Positions 8,244 to 16,248 of a stretch of DNA of 42,700 nucleotides are shown in pieces (positions within the stretch are counted from its first letter, which is position 1; the number at the start of each line of letters is the position of its first letter). The notes below the pieces were generated by a model. It made no database searches. It was not told where the DNA came from and saw only the letters and a program-made list of their open reading frames with translations. The stretch is from Bacillota bacterium (GTDB lineage: Bacteria; Bacillota; Clostridia; Christensenellales; Aristaeellaceae), in assembly GCA_023435435.1 (NCBI GenBank), contig JAEYRW010000198.1, positions 1 to 42,700 on the forward strand. Reading direction: 5' to 3'. The position numbers were made by a program, and so were the translations under genes.

Positions 8244-10025
8244 ATGAAGAAACGAAGCGAAATGAACCCCTCCTTCATGTGGGACTTTTCACATATCTAC
8301 GACTCGCGCGGGGCGTGGGAGGATGCCTACAAGGCGGCGGACGCGTCCATCTCGAAAATCGAGGGCGTCAAGGGCACGCTGGGCGATTCCGCGGACGCGC
8401 TGCGCGCGGGCTGCAAGGCTGTGGCGGAGGCATCAGAACAGGCGGAGATCGTATACATCTACGCAATGCTCCATAAGTCCGCCGACACCGGCGACGCGGA
8501 TTATCAGACCATCGAGGCGCGCGCCATGTCCCTGCTCGTTCGGATGAGCGCCGCGGCGGCGTTCATGAGCCCCGAAATCCTTGCCATCGACGAGTCAAAG
8601 CTGAACGGCTTCCTCGCAGACCCCCGACTCGCCGATTATCGGCACATGATCGACGACATCGCCCGGGGCCGCGCCCACACCCTCGACGCCGAGCGCGAAA
8701 AAATGCTTGCCATGCTCGCGGACGTTCAGACCACGCCGTCCGACGCCTATGAAATGCTCACGGACGTGGAAATGTCCTTTCCGGACATCGAGACAGAGGA
8801 CGGGCAAAAGCTGCCCCTTACCCGCGGCAACTTCAATGTATACCGCGAAAACCCCGACCGCAAGATCCGCGAACAGGCATTCGAGAACGTGTTCGGCACC
8901 TACCAGAAATTCATCAACACAGACGCGACGCTCTATGCGGGCTCTGTCAAGATGGACGCTTACCTCGCCAAAATGCGCGGCTTTGGAAGCGCGCTGGAAA
9001 AATCCCTGTTCGCACATAACGTGCCGACTTCGGTTTATTCAAGTCTCATTGAGGCCATCCACAAAAGCCTTCCCACCATGCGCAAGTATCTGGAGCTGCG
9101 CAAGGCCGCGTTGAACCGTCCCGAACTCGACATGTTTGACCTGTACGTGCCCATGATTCCGGACGTGGAATTCGCGATGCCCTTCGAGGAAGGCAAAAAA
9201 CTCGTCAAGGAAGCGCTCAAGCCCCTGGGCGGCGAATATCAGGCGCTCCTGGACCGTGCGTACGGCGAAAAGTGGCTCGACGTGTACGAAAACGCCGGCA
9301 AGCGCAGCGGCGCGTTCTCCTGCGGCGTGTTCGGCCGGCATCCCTACGTGCTTCTCAACTACACGGACACCCTCGACGACGCCTTCACCCTCGCCCACGA
9401 GCTGGGGCACGCCATGCACTCCTACTTCTCCGACCGGGAACAGGCGTACGTCAACCACGACTACTCCCTCATGGTGGCGGAGGTCGCTTCCACCGTCAAC
9501 GAGGTATTGCTGGCAATGTACCTTCTCAAAACCGAAAAGGACAAAAAGCGCCGCGCGTTCGCCCTCAACCACTTTATGGAGGGCTTCCGCACGACGGTGT
9601 TCCGCCAGACGCTGTTCGCCGAATTCGAAATGAAGGCCCACGACCTCTACGCGGCGGGCACACCCCTCACCGCCCAGGAAATGAGCAAGGTATACAAGGA
9701 ACTCAACGAAAAATATTATGAGGGCATCGGCATCCCGGAACTTGCCTCCGTCGAGTGGTCGTACATCCCGCACTTCTACCGCGCCTACTACGTCTACCAG
9801 TACGCCACGGGCTTCTGCAGCGCGGTGTCCATCGCCAAGAGCATCCTCGAGACGGGCGACGCTTCCGGCTATCTCAAGTTCCTTACCCTCGGGGGGAGCG
9901 CGTACCCCATCGACGAGCTCAAGGTTGCGGGCGTCGACCTCACGAAGCCCGATACCATCGAACGCGCCATGCAGGTATTTGACGAATCCATCGAGGAACT
10001 CAAGAAAATCATCGGCGAACTTTAG
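8244..10025 (+). CDS. pepF: Oligoendopeptidase F (M3 metallopeptidase)
   Basis: A 593-residue cytoplasmic zinc metallopeptidase of the M3B family that cleaves oligopeptides of about 7-17 residues. The zinc site HELGH is at residues 385-389, with the third ligand expected in the following helix (SLMVAEVASTVNE). Length matches the PepF family (about 590-610). The ATG at 8244 follows AAAGGAG and a strong promoter; a longer open frame 5' has no ribosome-binding site. The gene is monocistronic, ending at a strong bidirectional terminator. Likely role: peptide recycling or use of imported peptides. Confidence 0.96.
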   Translation: MKKRSEMNPSFMWDFSHIYDSRGAWEDAYKAADASISKIEGVKGTLGDSADALRAGCKAVAEASEQAEIVYIYAMLHKSADTGDADYQTIEARAMSLLVRMSAAAAFMSPEILAIDESKLNGFLADPRLADYRHMIDDIARGRAHTLDAEREKMLAMLADVQTTPSDAYEMLTDVEMSFPDIETEDGQKLPLTRGNFNVYRENPDRKIREQAFENVFGTYQKFINTDATLYAGSVKMDAYLAKMRGFGSALEKSLFAHNVPTSVYSSLIEAIHKSLPTMRKYLELRKAALNRPELDMFDLYVPMIPDVEFAMPFEEGKKLVKEALKPLGGEYQALLDRAYGEKWLDVYENAGKRSGAFSCGVFGRHPYVLLNYTDTLDDAFTLAHELGHAMHSYFSDREQAYVNHDYSLMVAEVASTVNEVLLAMYLLKTEKDKKRRAFALNHFMEGFRTTVFRQTLFAEFEMKAHDLYAAGTPLTAQEMSKVYKELNEKYYEGIGIPELASVEWSYIPHFYRAYYVYQYATGFCSAVSIAKSILETGDASGYLKFLTLGGSAYPIDELKVAGVDLTKPDTIERAMQVFDESIEELKKIIGEL

Positions 10026-10031
10026 CGAGTC

Positions 10032-10066
10032 AGACTTCGGTTTGTTTTTTAAACAAACCGAAGTCT
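10032..10066. terminator. Bidirectional intrinsic terminator
   Basis: A perfect 16-bp stem (AGACTTCGGTTTGTTT and its complement) with a three-base loop lies between the convergent pepF and DNA glycosylase genes. Runs of T on both strands allow termination in either direction. Confidence 0.9.
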
Positions 10067-10067
10067 T

Positions 10068-10556
10068 CTATTTCATGACGAAGCGCCAGGGCCGATTCCT
10101 GTCCTCCGGCGCAGCGTACGCGATTCCGACCCTTGCTTTTTCTTCGACCTCGCACACATTGCCCGACTCAAACCAGATTTTACCCGAAGTCAATGCGCTC
10201 TCCCCGTTCAGACTTCCGTCTATTTTGAGTGCGCGGGTCAAGAGCGCCGGCCCTTTGGCGTCCGCGCCCGCGCGGATGAGCACACACTGCGGGTCTTCCT
10301 GGCCGCCGGTTACGACGTTCATGAGCCAGTGCATGCCGTAGCAGAGATAGACATACAACGTTCCCGCGTCCCCGTAGAGGACCTCGGTGCGCTTCGTCCG
10401 CCCCTTGTGGGCGTGGCAGGCGGTGTCCGTTTCCCCCCTGTATGCCTCCGTCTCCGCGATGACCATGGACAGATCCCCGCGCACCACGCGGCACCCCACC
10501 AAATCCCGCGCCACCAAAAGCGCGTCGCGGGCAAAGAAATCCCGTTCGAGCCTCAT
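10068..10556 (-). CDS. Alkyladenine (3-methyladenine) DNA glycosylase, AAG/MPG type
   Basis: A 162-residue base-excision repair enzyme that removes alkylated or deaminated purines. The family signature is clear: ARDLVGCRVVRG, the catalytic segment IAETEAYRGETDTACHA (Glu acts on the water) and the loop YVYLCYGMHWLMNVV that inserts into DNA. It is short for the family but complete across these motifs. The ATG at 10556 is preferred because AAGGGTG lies six bases before it; a GTG nine bases earlier is possible. The gene is divergent from an esterase gene only 30 bp away. Confidence 0.93.
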   Translation of the reverse strand: MRLERDFFARDALLVARDLVGCRVVRGDLSMVIAETEAYRGETDTACHAHKGRTKRTEVLYGDAGTLYVYLCYGMHWLMNVVTGGQEDPQCVLIRAGADAKGPALLTRALKIDGSLNGESALTSGKIWFESGNVCEVEEKARVGIAYAAPEDRNRPWRFVMK

Positions 10557-10586
10557 TTCAATCACCCTTTACAAAGGAGGTTCTTT

Positions 10587-11342
10587 ATGGCAAGTCTGAC
10601 GTGCAATTTCCTCTCGTATACCCTCCGCCGGGCCGTGGATCTCACAGTCGTGATTCCGTCCATGTGCTTTCCCGAAATGATGGAGAAGGACCCGCACCAC
10701 AAAGCCGGCGCGCGCTACCCCGTTTTGTACCTTTTGCACGGCTACGGAAACAACCACCGGACTTGGAACGGCTATACCTCCGTCGAGCTCTTCGCAGAGG
10801 AGCGCAACATCGCGGTGGTCATGCTCTCCGCCGAAAACAAGGCCTACATCAACCACGGCGGCGACGACGACTACTTCGACTTCATTTCCCGCGAGCTGCC
10901 GGAATTCGTGCGCGCCGTGTTCCCGGTCTCGGGAAAGCCCCGGGATACCTACATCGCGGGGCTTTCCATGGGCGGCTACGGCGCGCTGGTGCACGGGCTT
11001 TCCTGTTCGGACCGCTTCGCGGCCGTCGGCTCGTTCTCGGGCGCGACGCGCGCGCGGGACGGCGCGCCGGAGGCGTTTGATCCCTACAAAATTGCCCTCG
11101 CCTGCGCGGAGGAGAATCGCCAAAAACCCGTCTATATCGCCTGCGGAGACAAGGACTTCCTTTACGATGACAACATGCGGTTCAAGGAGCACCTTGTGAA
11201 GCTTGGCTACGACGTCACCTGGGTGGTAGGCGAGGGTTATCATCACGAATGGCGCTTCTGGAACCGGGAGGTCGAGGCCTTCCTCGACTGGATTCCGCGC
11301 ACAGACGAATATTATCTCGAAGGCGGGCGGCGTAAAATCTAA
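10587..11342 (+). CDS. Alpha/beta-hydrolase esterase (EstA / esterase D family)
   Basis: A 251-residue cytoplasmic alpha/beta hydrolase like the tributyrin esterase EstA and the catalytic domains of feruloyl or acetyl esterases. The nucleophile elbow GLSMGG puts the catalytic Ser at 127; the oxyanion segment YLLHGYGNN is at about 48-56. The acid is probably Asp in ACGDKDFLYDDN and the base His in GYHHEWRFW. The start ATG at 10587 has a near-perfect AAAGGAGG seven bases upstream; an open frame continues 5' through the antisense of the glycosylase but is not coding. Its stop overlaps the convergent MATE gene by four bases. The substrate is a short-chain or aryl ester (inference). Confidence 0.93.
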   Translation: MASLTCNFLSYTLRRAVDLTVVIPSMCFPEMMEKDPHHKAGARYPVLYLLHGYGNNHRTWNGYTSVELFAEERNIAVVMLSAENKAYINHGGDDDYFDFISRELPEFVRAVFPVSGKPRDTYIAGLSMGGYGALVHGLSCSDRFAAVGSFSGATRARDGAPEAFDPYKIALACAEENRQKPVYIACGDKDFLYDDNMRFKEHLVKLGYDVTWVVGEGYHHEWRFWNREVEAFLDWIPRTDEYYLEGGRRKI

Positions 11343-12721
11343 AAAACGTTCAGGGGATTCCACCTGCCCCGCCGGTAGCGCACGGCCATGAGAACGGCGA
11401 GGGTCACATTGTGCGCGATCATGCAACCCCACGCAGCCCGCAGCCCCAGGCCCATGACCTTCACCGCGAGAACCGTTCCGAGAATCCGGACGCCCCACAT
11501 GCACGCCGCTTCGAACACGAACGGGCTTTTCGTGTCTCCGACGCCGTAGAAGACGCCCTCGAGAATGATCGCGACACCGTACACCGGTTCCGATACCGCC
11601 ACCATCATCAGCACCGACGCACCCAGAGAGAGCACCGCGGAATCCCCCGTGAACACGCCCATGACGGGCCGCGCCAGCAGGAACAGGAGCGCCCCGGTAA
11701 CGCTCATGAGCCCGACGATGAGCAGAAGGAACGTCCGCGCGAGCTGACCCATGCGCGCCTTGTCGCGCGCGCCGTAGGCCTGTCCGATGAGGGCGGAAGC
11801 GGCCGCCTGCATGCCGAAGCCCGGAATGTAGAACGCGGATTCCGCGGTAATGGCGGTTGCGTGGGCGGTGGCCGCGACGGTGCCCAGGGAATTGACCATG
11901 GACTGGAACGTCACCTGCCCGAGGCAGGCCGTGAGCCGCTGAAGCGTCGCTGGGATGGCGATCCGCACGCACGGCTTCAGAATCTCCCGGTCGGGCAAGA
12001 ACCGCATGCCGCGCGGCGAGGTTTCCGGGTGGCGCAAAAGGGAAAGCAGCATCGAAACGCCGCCGGACACGTACGCGAGCGCCGTCGCCAGCGACGCGCC
12101 CGCGACGCCCAGATTCGCACCCCAGACGTGAACCGAATGGCCCAACAAAAGGACGTCCCGCGCGGGATAGATCAAAAGGCAGTTCAGCACGATGTTCAGA
12201 AGATTCAGCCCAAGGTTGACGAGCATGGGCGTGCGGGTATCCCCCGCGCCGCGCAGCACGCCGCCCAGCACGATGAGCAGCGCCCGAAACATGAGGGGCG
12301 CGCACACAATGGCAAAATAAAGCGCCGCGCTTTTGCGGATCTCGGGCGCCGCGCCCATGATTTGGGGGATGCGCGGCGAAAGGGAAACAAACAACGCGGT
12401 CATGACGGCCCCGACGGCCACAGAAACCGTCACCGCCTGTGCGGCGGTCCTGCGGGCGTGGGGAACGTCCTGCGCGCCCACATCCCGCGCCACGCACGCG
12501 AGGAACGCCGCCGCCAGCGCCCACAGGGGGCTGTTGACCAGCCACGTCATTGTGCCCATTACGCCCACCGCCGCCAGCGCCGCGACGCCCACGGAGCCCA
12601 CCATGGCATAGTCGATGTACTGAACCGCCACCTGCATTGCCTGTTCGAGGATCGTCGGCCACGCCAGCGCGACAATCGAATGGAAGACACCCTTGTCCTT
12701 CATCTTTTGTACCCCGTGCAT
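11339..12721 (-). CDS. MATE family exporter, second paralogue
   Basis: A 460-residue membrane protein with about twelve hydrophobic segments and MATE hallmarks: GGVLRGAGDTRTPM in the first half and EGVFYGVGDTKSPF in the second. It differs clearly from the MATE protein at 3.8-5.2 kb and begins IVALAWPTILEQAMQ, the NorM-like subtype. The ATG at 12721 follows GGAG by eight bases; an in-frame TTG just upstream and an ATG at 12703 are less likely. The stop overlaps the esterase stop on the other strand by four bases. Expected to be a cation-coupled drug or metabolite exporter, substrate unknown. Confidence 0.93.
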   Translation of the reverse strand: MHGVQKMKDKGVFHSIVALAWPTILEQAMQVAVQYIDYAMVGSVGVAALAAVGVMGTMTWLVNSPLWALAAAFLACVARDVGAQDVPHARRTAAQAVTVSVAVGAVMTALFVSLSPRIPQIMGAAPEIRKSAALYFAIVCAPLMFRALLIVLGGVLRGAGDTRTPMLVNLGLNLLNIVLNCLLIYPARDVLLLGHSVHVWGANLGVAGASLATALAYVSGGVSMLLSLLRHPETSPRGMRFLPDREILKPCVRIAIPATLQRLTACLGQVTFQSMVNSLGTVAATAHATAITAESAFYIPGFGMQAAASALIGQAYGARDKARMGQLARTFLLLIVGLMSVTGALLFLLARPVMGVFTGDSAVLSLGASVLMMVAVSEPVYGVAIILEGVFYGVGDTKSPFVFEAACMWGVRILGTVLAVKVMGLGLRAAWGCMIAHNVTLAVLMAVRYRRGRWNPLNVF

Positions 12722-12780
12722 CAATTTCGCTCCATTTTAGCATCGCATTGTTAACTCCCATCGCGGAAGGAGAGACCATC

Positions 12781-13020
12781 ATGGAAGAGAGCATCGAGCG
12801 CCTGCGCGCGCTGCTGGACGATTTGGACGAACTGGAATCCACGGAGGAACTGTGCGACCTGAACGCGACCCTGGAGGACGTCATTTATCTCCTCGAGGAG
12901 GACGAGGATGCGGGCACGGACGCCCGGGCGGAGCTTTCCGGTCTTCGGGACGCCTATGCCCGGCTGGGACTCGCCGCGCCCGCCGCCCGCCTTGCGGAAA
13001 TCATCGGGGAGATGGTCTGA
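12781..13020 (+). CDS. Small acidic helical protein, unknown
   Basis: A 79-residue protein, rich in Glu, Asp and Leu, apparently all alpha-helical with a heptad-like run (IERLRALLDDLDELESTEEL). No Cys, no membrane segment, no known motif. The ATG at 12781 has GGAAGGAG upstream. Its stop overlaps the start of the next gene by one base (TGATG), so the two are translationally coupled and probably work together. It is divergent from the MATE gene with a 59-bp gap. Function unknown. Confidence 0.75.
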   Translation: MEESIERLRALLDDLDELESTEELCDLNATLEDVIYLLEEDEDAGTDARAELSGLRDAYARLGLAAPAARLAEIIGEMV

Positions 13021-13454
13021 TGCGGGACTTCATGAACGACTGGTTTGACTGGTTTTCACAGGGCATGGAGGAAATGGACCCCGCCGCCCGGGACAAATTC
13101 TTCGAATGCTGCGGTCGCGCCTGCTGTGAGACCGCGCCCATCCACTTTTACCGCGCGCACTTTGCGTCGGCAGGCTGCGATCTCGACGCGTTCTTCGGGC
13201 GGCTCCATGAAATTCCCGGCGCGGACGGCCGCGTGGCGGAACCGGGACGCACCTATGAACTCGCGTTCAATCAGTGCCTTTGCGACCTTTACACCCGGGG
13301 ATACGTTCGGTCGGATGTCGTCTGCGAATGCTCCCGGGCCAGCGTCGCCCATGTCATGGAAGCCCTTGCGCCCGCGCGTCCCTGCCGCGTCGAAAAGGTC
13401 CACACCATCCTCGGCGGTGCGGATGAATGCCGGTTCCGAATCGAATTTTCATAA
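13020..13454 (+). CDS. Cys-rich hypothetical protein
   Basis: A 144-residue cytoplasmic protein with ten or so Cys, including FECCGRACC near residue 32 and VVCECSRAS near residue 103, and an ending CRFRIEF. The overall pattern resembles small proteins related to 2-amino-thiazoline-4-carboxylate hydrolases or 4-vinyl-reductase (V4R)-type domains, which end in a similar C-x-F-x-I-x-F strand; this is a weak recognition. The paired Cys suggest metal or Fe-S binding (inference). Its start overlaps the stop of the small acidic protein gene. A new promoter follows it, so it closes a two-gene unit. Confidence 0.75.
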   Translation: MRDFMNDWFDWFSQGMEEMDPAARDKFFECCGRACCETAPIHFYRAHFASAGCDLDAFFGRLHEIPGADGRVAEPGRTYELAFNQCLCDLYTRGYVRSDVVCECSRASVAHVMEALAPARPCRVEKVHTILGGADECRFRIEFS

Positions 13455-13469
13455 AAAAGAAACGCGCCG

Positions 13470-13498
13470 TTTACACCCGGCACGCTTTGTGCTATGAT
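13470..13498 (+). promoter_or_regulatory. Promoter for the alpha/beta hydrolase-kinase unit
   Basis: TTTACA (13470-13475), 17-bp spacer, TATGAT (13493-13498), 29 bases before the ATG at 13528. Confidence 0.8.
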
Positions 13499-13527
13499 GA
13501 TCTGGTGCCAAAACCGGAGGTGAAGTA

Positions 13528-14460
13528 ATGGTTTGCAAGAGAATCAACCTGATCGAGGGCCGGGAAGATGTCACGCTCACCACCTATGTGCTCGACGATT
13601 CCACGGAAATGCTGCGCGGCAAGCGGCGTCCCGCGGTGCTCGTTTGCCCGGGCGGCGCGTATCTGAGCTGCTCTGACCGCGAGGGCGAGCCCATCGCGCT
13701 GCGCTTCAACGCCATGGGCTACCACGCGTTCGTATTGCGCTACTCGGTCTTTTCAGAAGGCAAGGGCTGGGGCGCTGTCGGCGAAAATCCCACATCCAAG
13801 CCTTGGCTGGCCCACCCCGCGCCCATGCGGGACATCGCCCGTGCCATGCTTGAAATTCGGAAAAACGCGGCCGCGTGGCTGGTCGACATGGACAAGGTCG
13901 CCCTCTGCGGCTTCTCCGCGGGCGCGCACAACTGCGCCATGTACTCCGTCTACTGGGACAAACCCGTGATGCGGGAGCCCTTCGGCGTCGATGGATCCGC
14001 CCTCCGGCCCGCGGCGACCATCCTCGCCTACACGCTCAGCGACTACGTGTTCATGAAGGAAGAGTACGAGAAGATGGACACGGCGGGCAAGGGCTTGTTC
14101 GACATCGCGAATCTCGCCTTCCTGGGAACCAAGGAGCCGGACGACGCGACGCTTAACGCCGTAAGTCCCGCGCGCCGCGTGGATGCGCACACGCCGCCCA
14201 TGTTTTTATGGTCGACCTTCCGGGACGGCCTGGTGCCCATTCGGCACACGACCCTCATGGCCGACGCCCTGGCCAGTGCGCACATCCCCTTCGAGGTACA
14301 CATCTTCGAGGGCGGCGACCACGGACTCGCCCTCGCGGACCAGTCCACCGCCGTGGACAAAACCCAAATCGACCCGGACGCCGCCAAGTGGGCATCCCTG
14401 GCCGAGGCATGGCTCAAAAAGCGGTTCGCCCTCGACCTGCCCGACAAAATCACACAGTAA
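13528..14460 (+). CDS. Alpha/beta-hydrolase, acetyl-esterase like
   Basis: A 310-residue cytoplasmic esterase of the hormone-sensitive-lipase/acetyl xylan esterase type (BD-FAE-like). The oxyanion-hole segment VCPGGAYLSCS is at about 43-53, the nucleophile Ser130 lies in GFSAG, the acid is probably Asp in FRDGLVP and the base His in GGDHGLA. Enzymes of this kind remove acetyl groups from xylo-oligosaccharides or other sugars, which would fit the GH51 arabinofuranosidase at 38.4 kb, although the genes are far apart. The ATG has GGAGGTGA before it. A 14-bp gap separates it from the kinase gene downstream. Confidence 0.92.
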   Translation: MVCKRINLIEGREDVTLTTYVLDDSTEMLRGKRRPAVLVCPGGAYLSCSDREGEPIALRFNAMGYHAFVLRYSVFSEGKGWGAVGENPTSKPWLAHPAPMRDIARAMLEIRKNAAAWLVDMDKVALCGFSAGAHNCAMYSVYWDKPVMREPFGVDGSALRPAATILAYTLSDYVFMKEEYEKMDTAGKGLFDIANLAFLGTKEPDDATLNAVSPARRVDAHTPPMFLWSTFRDGLVPIRHTTLMADALASAHIPFEVHIFEGGDHGLALADQSTAVDKTQIDPDAAKWASLAEAWLKKRFALDLPDKITQ

Positions 14461-14474
14461 GCAAGGAGAACGAC

Positions 14475-15029
14475 ATGAAGCCATATGTGGTCGCCATCGC
14501 GGGCGGGACGTGCAGCGGGAAATCCACGCTCGCAAACGCGCTCAACGAACAGCTCGAAAAAAAACGCAATGTCAAGCTCTTCAATATGGACAGCTACTTC
14601 AAAAATCCCACGCCCACGGTCATCGCCCCCATCACGGGCATCGAGTATCCGGAGCACAACCATCCGGACGCCCTGAAGCTGGACGAACTCAGGCGCGATT
14701 TCGAGGAAGCGCTTTCGGGCGACTTCGACGCCGTGCTCATCGAGGGTCTGTTCGCGCTCCAGATCGACTGGATTCGGGAAAAGGCCGACCTCAAGGTGTT
14801 CGTGGACCTCAAGAGCGACGCGCGGCTCGCCCGCCGGATCGTCAAACACCTGAAATGGGGCCGAACGTACGACGAAATCGTGACCCGCTACCTGGATACC
14901 GTGCGCTTCCGCCACGACGAGCTCATCGAGCCCACCCGCTGGCACGCGGATCTCGTGGTGAACGGAACGGAAAATCAGGGCATGGACGTACTCCTCACTT
15001 ACATCGAATCCAAAATTTCCGCGCGCTGA
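14475..15029 (+). CDS. Uridine kinase-like P-loop kinase
   Basis: A 184-residue protein of the phosphoribulokinase/uridine kinase family. The P-loop GGTCSGKST is at residues 10-18, the base/lid Asp region is FNMDSYFK and the Walker-B-like segment is AVLIEGLFAL. It probably phosphorylates uridine/cytidine or a related small molecule with ATP or GTP. It is shorter than canonical Udk (about 205-210 residues) and lacks the usual DxxPxxxYxxxFDHPxAFD stretch in clear form (EYPEHNHPDALKLD instead), so the substrate may differ. The ATG follows AAGGAG. The gene ends in an intrinsic terminator. Confidence 0.85.
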   Translation: MKPYVVAIAGGTCSGKSTLANALNEQLEKKRNVKLFNMDSYFKNPTPTVIAPITGIEYPEHNHPDALKLDELRRDFEEALSGDFDAVLIEGLFALQIDWIREKADLKVFVDLKSDARLARRIVKHLKWGRTYDEIVTRYLDTVRFRHDELIEPTRWHADLVVNGTENQGMDVLLTYIESKISAR

Positions 15030-15051
15030 CCGGCCCTTTCGGGCCGGTTTC
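15029..15051 (+). terminator. Intrinsic terminator after the kinase gene
   Basis: An 8-bp stem ACCGGCCC/GGGCCGGT with loop TTTC, followed by TTT. It starts on the last base of the stop codon. Confidence 0.8.
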
Positions 15052-15054
15052 CCC

Positions 15055-15083
15055 TTGACGCATATAGTTCTATATAGTATAAT
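15055..15083 (+). promoter_or_regulatory. Promoter with embedded MarR operator
   Basis: TTGACG (15055-15060), 17-bp spacer, TATAAT (15078-15083). The spacer contains a perfect palindrome ATATAG-TT-CTATAT at 15062-15075. The site is placed so that a bound repressor would block RNA polymerase; autoregulation by the MarR protein encoded next is inferred. Confidence 0.8.
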
Positions 15084-15106
15084 TCGATCTAGCAGGAGGT
15101 GAAGGG

Positions 15107-15550
15107 ATGAAGGAGACGCGGAGCGGGTTCATGATCGGCCAAATTTCAAAGCTCAGCGGGCGGATTTTCGAGCGGATTCTCGCGGAGGCAGGGGTGGACG
15201 CCTTCAACGGCGCGCAGGGAAGGATTCTGTACATTCTGTGGCAGGAGGATTTCGTCCCCATGCGCGCGCTGTCGGACCGGACCGGACTCGCGAAGAACAC
15301 GCTCACCAGCATGCTCGACCGGATGGAGGCGGCGGGGCTTACCCAGCGCCATCCAGACCGGGAGGACCGGCGCGTGATTCGCATCCGGCTGACGGAAAAG
15401 GCGCGCGCGCTCAAGGACAGGTACGACGCGGTATCGGGCCGCATGAACGAAATCTACTTCAAAGGATTTTCGGACGCGGAGATCGACGCGTTCGAGAAGT
15501 ATCTCACACGCATCATTCAGAATCTCGAGGAGGAAAACACAAATGGCTAA
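15107..15550 (+). CDS. MarR family transcriptional regulator
   Basis: A 147-residue winged helix-turn-helix regulator of the MarR family. The recognition helix segment LSDRTGLAKNTLTSMLDRMEAAGL (about residues 50-73) and the wing PDREDRRVIRIRLTEKA (about 78-94) are typical. The ATG at 15107 follows AGGAGGTGA. The gene overlaps the flavin reductase-like gene by eight bases, so they form one operon driven by the promoter at 15055, which carries the likely operator. MarR proteins commonly respond to phenolic compounds or oxidation; the ligand here is unknown. Confidence 0.94.
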   Translation: MKETRSGFMIGQISKLSGRIFERILAEAGVDAFNGAQGRILYILWQEDFVPMRALSDRTGLAKNTLTSMLDRMEAAGLTQRHPDREDRRVIRIRLTEKARALKDRYDAVSGRMNEIYFKGFSDAEIDAFEKYLTRIIQNLEEENTNG

Positions 15551-16133
15551 GGTTTCCGGAGATCCCGCGCGGCTCTCAAACGATTTTTGCCCCCAGACAT
15601 TGTTTCTCTACGGCACCTACGGCGAAGACGGTGCACCAGACTTTGGCCTGTTCTGCTGGTTCAGCTACGTTTGGGATGGCGGCCTGGGCGTCATGGCGTG
15701 CATCGGCGGCGAAAAGCTGACCAAGGAACGCATCCATAAAAACAAAATCTTCTCGGCGTGTCTCGTCACCGAAAAGATTCTCCCGCTCTCCGATTACTTC
15801 GGCTGCGTCGACGGCCACTCGCCCGAAAAGATGAAGATTGACGCCGCCATCGAAAAGGGGCGCGTGCTGGACGTCCCGGTTTTGACGGACTCCCCGCTGG
15901 CCTTCGAGCTTGAGGTAAAGTCCTTCATTCCCCTGGACGGCAGCGAGGTCATGCTGTGCACTGTCAAAAACGTATTGGTGGATGAAGCACTCGCGGACGC
16001 GGCGGTGTCCGTTGAGGCGCGCATCGCGGCCATCGCCCCCGTGCGCACCACCTGCCAGACCTACTATGGTTGGGACGGACAGAAAATGGGTTGCTGGGGT
16101 GAACCCAAGGAAGAAATTAAAGTCAAAGTCTAA
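15543..16133 (+). CDS. Flavin reductase-like FMN-binding protein
   Basis: A 196-residue protein with the flavin-reductase split-barrel fold. The segment LFCWFSYVWDGGLGVMACIG (about residues 37-56) occupies the usual flavin-binding position, followed by TKERIHKNKIFSACLVTE. Such proteins bind FMN and use NAD(P)H to reduce flavin or a small substrate in the cytoplasm. It overlaps the MarR gene by eight bases (start at 15543), so it is the probable regulatory target of that repressor. Two terminator-like hairpins follow. Confidence 0.9.
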   Translation: MAKVSGDPARLSNDFCPQTLFLYGTYGEDGAPDFGLFCWFSYVWDGGLGVMACIGGEKLTKERIHKNKIFSACLVTEKILPLSDYFGCVDGHSPEKMKIDAAIEKGRVLDVPVLTDSPLAFELEVKSFIPLDGSEVMLCTVKNVLVDEALADAAVSVEARIAAIAPVRTTCQTYYGWDGQKMGCWGEPKEEIKVKV

Positions 16134-16134
16134 A

Positions 16135-16187
16135 CTCGGGCGCCGCGGTCTGCCGGACGGGCGGATTCCCGAGCTCGGTCTCTTTTT
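16135..16187 (+). terminator. Terminator after the flavin reductase gene
   Basis: CTCGGG (16135-16140) pairs with CCCGAG (16168-16173), with an inner CCGC/GCGG stem, then a run of T at 16182-16187. Confidence 0.65.
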
Positions 16188-16192
16188 ACTCC

Positions 16193-16216
16193 AAAAATGA
16201 GACTTCGGTCTTTTTC
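16193..16216. terminator. Short bidirectional terminator with UUCG-type loop
   Basis: AGAC-TTCG-GTCT (16200-16211) is flanked by A-run and T-run, giving terminators on both strands between the converging MarR operon and the six-gene minus-strand operon. Confidence 0.7.
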
Positions 16217-16248
16217 CGAATTGATCCCTCCGGCTTCCGCGCATGACG

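Noticed and set aside
11411..12754. Long plus-strand open frame opposite the second MATE gene
   Set aside because: Low-complexity Arg/His/Gln-rich translation caused by GC-rich antisense; no start signal.
10032..16211. Shared AGACTTCGGT in two terminators as a repeat family
   Set aside because: Ten bases with a common UUCG-type loop occur easily in terminators by chance.
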